A stretch of DNA of 59,473 nt from an uncultured Spartobacteria bacterium (GTDB taxonomy: Bacteria > Verrucomicrobiota > Verrucomicrobiia > Chthoniobacterales > Chthoniobacteraceae). Location: the NCBI GenBank assembly GCA_903882875.1, contig CAIRYQ010000005.1, positions 1 to 59,473 of the forward strand, given 5' to 3'. The stretch's first letter is position 1, and the number at the start of each line of letters is the position of its first letter. The position numbers were made by a program, and so were the translations under genes. Positions 53,450-59,473 of the stretch are shown piece by piece. Under the pieces are notes generated by a model that was given only the letters and a program-made list of their open reading frames with translations, had not been told where the DNA came from and ran no database searches.

Positions 53450-53517
53450 GAAGGACACGAAGGGCACGAAGACGGGACGCGGTAAAATCATCCACCCTTC
53501 GTGTTCTTCGTGCCCTC
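53450..53517. repeat. Intergenic inverted repeat of the GAAGGACACGAAG type
   Basis: GAAGGACACGAAGGGCACGA (from 53450) pairs with CCCTTCGTGTTCTTCGTGCC (from 53495), with a few mismatches. Each arm also contains a near-tandem ACGAAGG unit. It sits between the divergent MFS and Gfo/Idh genes. It resembles dispersed intergenic hairpins of verrucomicrobial genomes. Confidence 0.5.
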
Positions 53518-53576
53518 GTAGTTGAAAACACCGCGCCCGGCTTGCCACGGACAGAGCGTCCACGTTTGCTCATCGC

Positions 53577-54743
53577 ATGAATCTCTCCCATCTCCGCGCA
53601 GGCATCATCGGCACCGGCTTCATCGGGCCCGTCCATCTCGAAGCACTCAAGCGTCTCGGCGTGCAGGTGAATGCCGTGTGCGGTTCGCGCGACAGCGCGC
53701 TGGCGCTCGCGAAGAAGTGGGGCGTGTCCGAGGTGTACGGCGACTACGATTACGAGGCGATGTATGCGTCGCCGAATGTGGACGTCGTCCACATCACTTC
53801 GCCGAACAAGGCGCACGTAGAGCAGTCGCTCGCGGCGCTCGCAGCAGGCAAGCATGTCGTCTGCGAAAAGCCGCTCGGCATGACGAGCGCCGACACTGCG
53901 CGCGTGGTGAAGGCCGCGGCGAAAAGCGATCGCGTCTTCGCCGTGAACTACAACTGCCGGTTCATCCCAGCGATCCTCCAGATGCGCGCGATGATCGCAC
54001 GCGGCGACCTCGGGCGCATCATCCACGTGCAAGGTCACTTTTTCCAAGACTGGCTGCTGAAGGAGACCGACTACAACTGGCGCCTGCTCGCCAGCGAGGG
54101 CGGAAAATTGCGCGCCGTCGGCGACATCGGCACGCATTGGGTGGACGCGGTGTCATTCATCCTCGGCGCAAAACCGGACTCCGTCTTCGCGACACTCGAA
54201 ACTTTCCACAAGACCCGCAAGCGCCCGCGCGGCGAGGTGAAGACCTTCGCAAAAGTGAACCCGAAGGACATGGTGAGCTACAAGGTGGACACCGAGGACT
54301 TCGCAAGCGTGCTGCTTCACTTCGGAAAATCCGCGCACGGAAATGCCGAGGGCGTCCACGCGAATGCGAGCATCTCGCAGGTCGCCGCAGGATGGAAATG
54401 TTCGCTCGCGATCGGCATCTACGGCACAGAAGGCAGCATGCGCTTCGACCTCCAGGATCCGAACGTCCTCCTCATCGGCCGCCGCGACACGCCAAACGAA
54501 ATCCGCCACCGCTGCGCGCCCGGCTTCGACAAGGACATCGCGCATTTCACCGACTACCCCGCCGGCCACGCCGAAGGTTTCCCCGACGCGCACAAGATGC
54601 ACTACCGCTGCATCTACGAACACATCGCGAGCGGAAAAAGGACGCCGGCACTTTTTGCAAACGCACAGGACGGCCATGAGGAAGTGAAACTCTGTGAGGC
54701 GATCCTGAAGAGCAACGCAAAGCGCGCTTGGGTGAAAGTGTAG
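53577..54743 (+). CDS. Gfo/Idh/MocA family NAD(P)-dependent oxidoreductase
   Basis: 388 residues. Rossmann motif AGIIGTGFIGPVHLEAL (about 6-22), then VHITSPNKAHVEQSLAALAA and HVVCEKPLGMTSADTARVV with the EKP signature. The C-terminal substrate domain holds GDIGTHWVDAVSFILGAKPD (the Asp and His of the active site) and GTEGSMRFDLQDPNV. It oxidises a sugar, polyol or inositol derivative. A TIM-barrel isomerase often accompanies such genes but none is here. Specificity is unknown. Confidence 0.93.
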   Translation: MNLSHLRAGIIGTGFIGPVHLEALKRLGVQVNAVCGSRDSALALAKKWGVSEVYGDYDYEAMYASPNVDVVHITSPNKAHVEQSLAALAAGKHVVCEKPLGMTSADTARVVKAAAKSDRVFAVNYNCRFIPAILQMRAMIARGDLGRIIHVQGHFFQDWLLKETDYNWRLLASEGGKLRAVGDIGTHWVDAVSFILGAKPDSVFATLETFHKTRKRPRGEVKTFAKVNPKDMVSYKVDTEDFASVLLHFGKSAHGNAEGVHANASISQVAAGWKCSLAIGIYGTEGSMRFDLQDPNVLLIGRRDTPNEIRHRCAPGFDKDIAHFTDYPAGHAEGFPDAHKMHYRCIYEHIASGKRTPALFANAQDGHEEVKLCEAILKSNAKRAWVKV

Positions 54744-54763
54744 CCCGCCTGTAACTGCGCTTG

Positions 54764-54839
54764 TGAAAGCGCGGGCACTTTCTTCCGACGATCGTATTGA
54801 CTTCGGAAGGCACGCAATCCGATCAGCCCGCGCCCTCAC
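54764..54839. repeat. REP-like inverted repeat (copy 2)
   Basis: Arms GTGAAAGCGCGGGC (54764-54777) and GCCCGCGCCCTCAC (54826-54839). Matches 10492-10568 in arm sequence, spacing and the exact string GATCAGCCCGCGCCCTCAC. It lies just after the Gfo/Idh stop, again in a gene-end position. Confidence 0.6.
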
Positions 54840-54901
54840 AACAGCCGCCGCGGATGCGACCTTGCATCGCACACGCATCGGTGGTCTTTGGGCGTACACA
54901 C

Positions 54902-55249
54902 ATGGACTACAACTTCTACAAAATCGCCCACCTCGTCGGAATCTCGGTCCTTGCCATCGGCGTCGGCGGCATGATGGCCGGCGGAGAAAAGCGCAAGACC
55001 TTCGCGATGGTGCAAGGCATCGGCCTGCTCGTGATGCTCATCACCGGCTTCGGCCTGCTCGCAAAGCTCAAGCTCAGTCCCTACGTGCCGCACTTCGCCA
55101 TCGTGAAGATCGTCCTCTGGCTCGTCATCGGCGCACTCCCTGTCCTTTTCCGCAAGCTCAAGACTCCGCTGCCCGCAGCCATCCTCGTCTCGCTCATCCT
55201 CGTCGGCATCATGGCCTACCTTGGAGTGGTGAAGCCCGCGCTGTGGTAA
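54902..55249 (+). CDS. Small four-helix integral membrane protein
   Basis: 115 residues from ATG 54902 (MDYNFYKIAHLVGISVLAIG). Four membrane helices fill the sequence: VGISVLAIGVGGMMAG, VQGIGLLVMLITGFGLLAKL, FAIVKIVLWLVIGALPVLF and AAILVSLILVGIMAYLGVVK. HLVG and the invariant-looking G residues recall SirB2/CopD-like small membrane proteins, but the match is weak. Function unknown. It is the last chromosomal gene before the tRNA and island. Confidence 0.75.
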   Translation: MDYNFYKIAHLVGISVLAIGVGGMMAGGEKRKTFAMVQGIGLLVMLITGFGLLAKLKLSPYVPHFAIVKIVLWLVIGALPVLFRKLKTPLPAAILVSLILVGIMAYLGVVKPALW

Positions 55250-55391
55250 CCGACTGACGCGGAAAAAACGCGTGCAGGCTGCGTCATTCGTCATTCGCCG
55301 TCCGGAAAGACAGGGTCGCACCTTGGCGAAAATTTCCGCTGGCATCGTCCACGAAAACCGTCTCTATTCCGCCTCCCGCGACCGGAAAAAT

Positions 55392-55466
55392 GCGCGCTTA
55401 GCTCAGTGGTAGAGCGCTTGCTTCACACGCAAGAAGTCGCAGGTTCGAACCCTGCAGCGCGCACCA
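55392..55466 (+). tRNA. tRNA-Val (anticodon CAC), CCA encoded
   Basis: Acceptor GCGCGCT pairs fully with AGCGCGC (55456-55462), discriminator A, then encoded CCA. D-arm TTAGCTCAGTGGTAGAGC, anticodon arm CTTGC-TTCACAC-GCAAG with anticodon CAC, and T-arm GCAGGTTCGAACCCTGC. The 3' half overlaps the 3' end of the integrase gene, as expected for an attachment site within the tRNA. Confidence 0.95.
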
Positions 55467-56731
55467 TTTTCCGACTCGTGACTGGCCGTGACAATTCGTG
55501 ACGCATCGCGTCCGAAGCCTGTATTTATCAGCATTCCAGGCTCATCGTGATTTTCATTTGGAGTGCCAGACCGTGACACCTCATGACGCCCTGAGACTGG
55601 CGAAAGTGTGCCCACAGGTGTCCCCTGGGGTGTCCCCTGTTTCGAGTTCTTGAGAAGGGAAGGCAGAGCATTCACCGTGGCGGCAGTCGGCAGTTTGCCG
55701 GCGTCCGTGTAAGTCTTCGTCGTCAGCTTCATGTCGCTGTGGCGCATCAGTTCCATCGTCACTCGCGGCAACGATCCGTTGAGCGTCAGCAACATTTGGA
55801 ACGTATGACGGAGCGCGTGGAGGTCCATCCGCTTGCCCTCGGCATCGACGACCGGGATTCCCGCCTCAGCGAGATCCTTTCGCACCCGAGGCATTCGCGG
55901 CACCATTCGCGGGAAGACCTTGGCCTTTGGCGAAACGTCAATCGGGCGCATCTCCCGCAACGCCTCCGCAGCATCCGGGTGAAGCGGTTGCTGCGCGTTT
56001 TTCCCATTCTTCGTCGTGGCAGCCCGGAGCGCCAGGAAGGGGCACTCTGCATCGAGCCGAACATCACGCCATTCCAGTTGCTGAAGTTCTTCGCGCCGTA
56101 ATCCTGCAGTCATCACCAAGAGATAAAGCGGGGCTCGTGGACCACCCTTTTCGATCAGTTTTTTCGCCTGTTCCAGAGTCAATGACCGTCGCTCGAAAGT
56201 GGGCGTGTGACCTTGGATCTTGTCCACGGACCGCAAAGGATTGCGGGAAACTTTTTCGCCTTTCTCCAGCCAGTTCAGAAAATGCAAAGCAGAACCCAAG
56301 TATTCATTCAGCGTCTTCACTGAATTCGTCTGCCCGCGCCGCCATGTGCAAAACGATTCCGCGGTCACGTCACCGAGCGTCTTCCATTTGCAATCAGTGA
56401 TCAGCGTAGCGAGATGCGTATGCACTCCATCCACGTAACGGGGCGCACGGCGCTTCACGCGCAGCTCCCTGATGAACTCTTCCATGTGTTCAGTGATGGG
56501 ACGCCGCATCGCTTCGCGCAGATTTCGCGGAGCGAGCATTCCCGCCCTCTCACGCTCTTTTTCGTTCACGATGAGACGCAGATTCGTTTCCGCAACCTGC
56601 TTGTCTGTCGTTTCAAATGCGACTTCCGTATCTTTGACATCGCCCGCAAGACGATAACGACCGGAGTAAACGGGCGAGACGTGCAGTTTGCCGTTTTTGC
56701 GGCGTTTACGTTTGAACACATGGCATTTCAT
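55403..56731 (-). CDS. Tyrosine recombinase (integrase) of the tRNA-Val island
   Basis: 442 residues. An N-terminal arm-binding region and SAM-like core-binding domain (about 75-165) precede the catalytic domain. Residues visible: Arg212 (AGLRREELQQLEW), Lys241 or Lys244 (TKNGKNAQ), His305 and Arg308 (LHALRHTF), His331 (LMRHSDMKL) and nucleophile Tyr341 (KTYTDAG). It integrates or excises the element at the tRNA. The last 20 codons (RCRVRTCDFLRVKQALYH) are the antisense of the tRNA itself, so the natural stop lies within it. The gene borders the element's left end. Confidence 0.93.
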   Translation of the reverse strand: MKCHVFKRKRRKNGKLHVSPVYSGRYRLAGDVKDTEVAFETTDKQVAETNLRLIVNEKERERAGMLAPRNLREAMRRPITEHMEEFIRELRVKRRAPRYVDGVHTHLATLITDCKWKTLGDVTAESFCTWRRGQTNSVKTLNEYLGSALHFLNWLEKGEKVSRNPLRSVDKIQGHTPTFERRSLTLEQAKKLIEKGGPRAPLYLLVMTAGLRREELQQLEWRDVRLDAECPFLALRAATTKNGKNAQQPLHPDAAEALREMRPIDVSPKAKVFPRMVPRMPRVRKDLAEAGIPVVDAEGKRMDLHALRHTFQMLLTLNGSLPRVTMELMRHSDMKLTTKTYTDAGKLPTAATVNALPSLLKNSKQGTPQGTPVGTLSPVSGRHEVSRSGTPNENHDEPGMLINTGFGRDASRIVTASHESENGARCRVRTCDFLRVKQALYH

Positions 56732-56746
56732 GGGTGACTCCTTTGC

Positions 56747-56938
56747 TTAATCGCCGCGCTGTTCGCGCAGCCGTTTTTGAAAATTTGCGATGTCGCTTGC
56801 GAACCAGCGGACGGAACGACCGATCTTGACTGGTTTCGGAAGGGTGCCATCGGCAACACGACGCCAGACGGAACGCTCATCAATCCCAAGCAGTTTCGCA
56901 ACGGCGTGCAAATCGAGCATTTCTTCCAAAGCGGTCAT
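56747..56938 (-). CDS. AlpA/excisionase-like helix-turn-helix regulator
   Basis: 63 residues from ATG 56938 (MTALEEMLDLHAVAKLLGID). The winged-HTH text LGIDERSVWRRVADGTLPKP and VKIGRSVRWFASDIANFQKR is the classic AlpA / HTH_17 excisionase signature. Directly upstream of the integrase gene (15 bp), it probably sets the direction of recombination or represses it. Its start overlaps the next gene's stop by four bases (ATGA). Confidence 0.88.
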   Translation of the reverse strand: MTALEEMLDLHAVAKLLGIDERSVWRRVADGTLPKPVKIGRSVRWFASDIANFQKRLREQRGD

Positions 56939-57465
56939 TTCACGTCCTCCCACGGATAAGGCCGACGCACATTTTTACGCTTTTTGTCCTTTGGATCCTT
57001 GTTGAGAAACTCGTGCATCGTTGGTGTGTGTTCCCCCTCCGCTTCTTCAAACGCCTCGTCATCCTCCGGTGTTGCCGTTTTCGTTGCTTCGATTCGTGCG
57101 CTCCGTTCCTCCAATTCTTTCCGCCACGCCTGGCACTCGGGGACCGAGACGTACACAATTGGCTCAACCTTCAGAATTTTCTTCCCTCCGAAAAAGGTCT
57201 TTTTCTCCTTGGTGATGTGAAAGCAAAATGCCGTCAGCTTTCCCGCACGCATCCGCTTATAGACACCCTCGCGTGACACTTGGGCGTACACGGCCGCCCC
57301 GCCCGGCGATACCAAGGCATTCAGCGGAACGCACACTTTATCGAACCACTCCGCCATCTCGTCTGAACTTCCTTCACGCCTGTAAATTCGTGTGCCGGGG
57401 TCAGGTTCTCCCGCAAGCCGCAGGAGATCGGGCGGAATTTCTGTGAGTAGCGGTTTAGTTGTCAT
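56935..57465 (-). CDS. Probable DNA-binding accessory protein of the island
   Basis: 176 residues, MTTKPLLTEIPPDLLRLAGE at the start. VYAQVSREGVYKRMRAGKLT looks like a helix-turn-helix of the same general kind as the AlpA-like protein, followed by two strands (KKTFFGGKKILKVEPIVYVS) and a charged helical tail rich in Lys/Glu. It starts the three-gene island operon with the regulator and the integrase. The function is not known; a replication or repressor role is conceivable. Confidence 0.7.
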   Translation of the reverse strand: MTTKPLLTEIPPDLLRLAGEPDPGTRIYRREGSSDEMAEWFDKVCVPLNALVSPGGAAVYAQVSREGVYKRMRAGKLTAFCFHITKEKKTFFGGKKILKVEPIVYVSVPECQAWRKELEERSARIEATKTATPEDDEAFEEAEGEHTPTMHEFLNKDPKDKKRKNVRRPYPWEDVK

Positions 57466-57472
57466 TTAACGA

Positions 57473-57491
57473 ACTACACTGAAGATGTAGT
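57473..57491. promoter_or_regulatory. Candidate operator upstream of the island operon
   Basis: ACTACA (57473-57478) and TGTAGT (57486-57491) are perfect inverted hexamers separated by seven bases, eight bases upstream of the first gene of the island operon (start 57465). The position and size suit a repressor binding site. The regulator is not identified. Confidence 0.35.
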
Positions 57492-57496
57492 CTGTT

Positions 57497-57860
57497 CGTG
57501 TTTCGTCAACTCTTTTTGTGGTGCGTGGATTCTTTCATCGTCATCGCTGGAATCGCACAACTCTAATTCCTCGGTGTCCAGAGGTTGGGTTACGAGCTGC
57601 CGCACTGGCTCCATGCAGTCCCGCCCCTCACCACGAAGCTCAGATTGCTAGCCGTGGTCACGTCCACCCTTCGGGCTGCCTGCCGTTTCGACAGGCTCAA
57701 GGGCCCGGAGCTTGCCGAGGGGCGGCTGGCGATGTCGCTCCGCTCCATTCCCCGCGCAAATACTGCGTTGCCAAGTCATCAGGTTGGCAACGAGGGTGAA
57801 AATCCCACCTTGTTGCGACTGAAGCATGGTCATACAAACGCGTGAACATCTGAGCCGAAG
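57497..57860. other. Intergenic region between the island operon and the cargo gene
   Basis: About 360 bp with no convincing CDS. A degenerate hairpin at 57689-57717 (CGACAGGCTC with GAGCTTGCCG) is the main structure. The remainder should carry the divergent promoters. Confidence 0.4.
57689..57717. repeat. Degenerate hairpin of the CGACAGGCTC type
   Basis: CGACAGGCTC (57689-57698) and GAGCTTGCCG (57708-57717) pair at eight of ten positions around AAGGGCCCG. This resembles widely dispersed short hairpins of the 'TCGACAxGCTC-CxGAGCxTGTCGA' kind. Confidence 0.4.
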
Positions 57861-59348
57861 ATGAAACTTCTAATTGCATCCACAACTTGGCTGGCACTGT
57901 CTGCCGCGATCTGGTCCCCTTGTTCTGTCTTCGCCCAGACAGACGCTGGTCGTACCGCGGAAACGAAACAGGCACCCGGCAAGCTCCCCGACAGCGATGG
58001 CGATGGCATCCCAGACCGGGACGACCCGCACCCGTTCATTGCCGACATCACCGGCGTAAGCTGGCGCATCAGTCCTTTGAGCCTTGGATGGAAGGCGGAT
58101 TCTTCGCTGGAAGAGCAGGTTTCGATGCTCGACCAGCATGAGAAGGAAATCCTGCGGCGAAAACAGTTCACCTTCGGCGGTCAGGCAGATGCCAGTGCGA
58201 GCGTTGAGTCTGGCGGCAGAGGCGAACTCTCTGCGAATCCCTTGAAGCTTTTCGGACTGCGCGACTCGGAGGCTCACGTGGCATACGGCGCCCGCTTTGG
58301 CGTTTCGGGAAATATGGGCTGGAGTCAGACCGACCAGGAAACGGCCAAAACCCTCCTGCACGCGGTTCGCCAGACGCAGGTTGCCCAGAGGCTGTCGGAT
58401 TTGAATCTCGAATTCACCGTGAGGTTCTTTAACCAAAGCGACGAAGCGTTCGTGGGGAGAAAACTGGAAATCCCCATCAAAGTTGGCGATCAGGTCGTCG
58501 CCTTCGCCCAGCCCGTCGGTGCCAATGGGCCTGACCTCGAATTCAGTATTCCCGCGGGGCGTGAGCACGGCATTCCCATCCGCTTCCGGGCGAAGCTGGA
58601 CACCACCCAATCTCTCCTCCTGCTGCAAGTCATGCAGGCAAGAAGCCCGGACATTACCATCGAAGAATCGCAGGGCGAAATCGTTGGCCAAGTCAACGGA
58701 CGCAGGGTGGACGCTATCTCCACGCTCAGTCAAATCCGAAGGAAGACCTGCTTGTTCACTGTCGAACTGGACGGCAGGGAGTTCTCGTGGTCGGTGGCGC
58801 GTCGCGACGACAAGACTGGTCGCCGGCTCCGTTTGTCTGATTTGTTTGATCAGGTGAACGCAATGGCTGTTCCCGAAGACGGCGGAACCCACGTCCTTTT
58901 TCAAAGCTCGGGGCGTTACTTGCGCTCAGCCTTGGGTCGGGATAATTCACTTTGGCCCGTCCGCTGGTGGGTCATCGCTGATGGGGAACACGAAACGACG
59001 GGGCGCGATATTGACCTGTCTGAAGAACTCCCTCCTCATATTCGGCTGCGGTATCAATTCGGGTTCCCAAAAAAAATGCCCCGCTGGATCAAGAATGTGG
59101 ATGCCAAAGACCCGTGGTCATTGTCGGTAGCTGGACAACTATTGATGGCAGGCGCGGGCGGATCGGCCTTGGATCAGAAGAAGGGCGTGGAGTTATTTCG
59201 AAAGGCTGCCGATCTCGGGGATGCTTCCGGAATGTTTGGTCTGGGCCAAGCCTACTGGTTCGGGATAGGGGGAGGGGCAAAAGACGAAAAGAAAGCCGTG
59301 GAGTTATATCAGAGAGCAGCCGCTCTGGGCAATACTAGTGCAACGTAA
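57861..59348 (+). pseudogene. Secreted Sel1-repeat protein, truncated by the right IS copy
   Basis: The open frame gives 495 residues, but the last three codons and the stop come from the IS beginning at 59338. Signal peptide MKLLIASTTWLALSAAIWSP. SDGDGIPDRDDPHP (about 44-57) is a thrombospondin type-3-like calcium motif. The middle (60-400) is a beta-rich domain I do not recognise. Two Sel1 units close it (KKGVELFRKAADLGDASGMF and KKAVELYQRAAALGN), normally part of a longer series. Such proteins mediate protein contacts at the cell surface. It is the only cargo gene seen. Confidence 0.82.
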
Positions 59349-59473
59349 CATTGACTTCGGCCACACATGAGATAAGATTGGCGAATGGCCATTCAACCAT
59401 TGATTCTTACTGATACCGAACGCATGGAACTTCAACGACGGGTGAGATCGCGTAGCGTTCGAGCAGAGGATTC
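59338..59473 (+). mobile_element. IS630-like insertion sequence, 5' end only (right copy)
   Basis: The element begins GTGCAACGTAACATTGACTT immediately after the TA at 59336-59337, inside the Sel1-repeat gene. It is the perfect reverse complement of the left copy over the first 113 bp and continues 23 bp further to the window edge. The 3' end and its terminal repeat are outside. Confidence 0.75.
59385..59473 (+). CDS. IS630-like transposase, N-terminal 29 codons (partial)
   Basis: ATG 59385, 47 bp inside the IS end, starts a frame containing LILTDTERMELQRRVRSRSV, consistent with the leading helix-turn-helix of IS630-family transposases. The frame is open at the window edge. The DDE domain is not visible. 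Confidence 0.65.
   Translation, partial: MAIQPLILTDTERMELQRRVRSRSVRAED

Larger units (their letters stand above)
55392..59335. mobile_element. Integrated element at tRNA-Val, right end not in window
   Basis: A tRNA 3' end abutting a tyrosine recombinase, an AlpA-like regulator, a small DNA-binding-like protein and a cargo gene, all lower in GC than the chromosome to the left, is the layout of an island or satellite inserted into a tRNA. A second copy of the tRNA 3' end (attR) was not seen before the IS at 59338. The element therefore either continues beyond it or has lost its right end. Confidence 0.65.

Noticed and set aside
55403-55466. Integrase C-terminus RTCDFLRVKQALYH taken as a real protein motif
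   Set aside because: It is the antisense of tRNA-Val and appears in many predicted integrases only because they overlap a tRNA. It says nothing about function.

Overview
This 59.5 kb window is GC-rich (low to mid 60s percent by eye) and fits a soil or freshwater Verrucomicrobiota bacterium, perhaps near the Chthoniobacterales. That placement is an inference. It rests on a PVC-type membrane-bound dehydrogenase with a C-terminal CxxCH haem domain, a DUF6259-type glycoside hydrolase, an oligogalacturonate-lyase-like propeller, a large secreted FAD oxidoreductase of the polysaccharide-degrader type, a FabL-type enoyl reductase, and intergenic hairpins with CCGGAG-like centres. No rRNA or ribosomal protein gene is present to settle it.

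Edges: positions 1-116 are the exact reverse complement of 59335-59450. Both ends carry the same 5' end of an IS630-like insertion sequence reading outwards, next to a TA dinucleotide. The window is therefore probably a contig that stops inside two copies of a repeated IS. The left copy cuts off an unknown gene and the right copy truncates a Sel1-repeat secreted protein.

0.3-2.6 kb is a gene-poor repeat island: two arrays of degenerate 21-bp repeats, a ~150-bp direct repeat flanking the first array, and a hairpin cluster. 2.6-11.5 kb holds yjbQ-like, a secreted hydrolase, a coiled-coil membrane protein, lipA, a family 2 glycosyltransferase, a rhomboid protease, an orphan Ski2-like helicase and a CDF transporter. 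11.5-13.6 kb is a toxin-antitoxin patch (ParE pair, nucleotidyltransferase pair, antitoxin remnant, low-GC orphan).

13.7-18.9 kb is a minus-strand lipid-type locus: a condensation-like acyltransferase, a lipoprotein hydrolase and an ICMT-like membrane methyltransferase, then (past a 143-bp palindromic element) FabL, FabG and a long ACP. 19-29 kb: a secreted PT-repeat protein, pckG, and a MacAB-TolC-like exporter behind a NarL-type two-component system. 29-47 kb: secreted or periplasmic catabolic enzymes (FAD oxidoreductase, DUF4886, PL22-like, DUF6259, PVC dehydrogenase, PQQ propeller) with glycerate kinase, lysA and NDH-2. 47-55 kb: a YjdM-type zinc-ribbon protein, a lipoprotein hydrolase, a thioesterase, a PaaK-like ligase, an MFS transporter with a truncated paralogue, and a Gfo/Idh/MocA dehydrogenase.

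55.4 kb to the end is an integrated element. A tRNA-Val(CAC) overlaps the 3' end of a tyrosine recombinase gene, followed by an AlpA-like regulator, a small DNA-binding-like protein and the truncated Sel1 cargo gene. The strongest candidates for something undescribed are the 21-bp heptad-phase arrays, the lipid locus and the orphan helicase with its Cys-rich C-terminal half.
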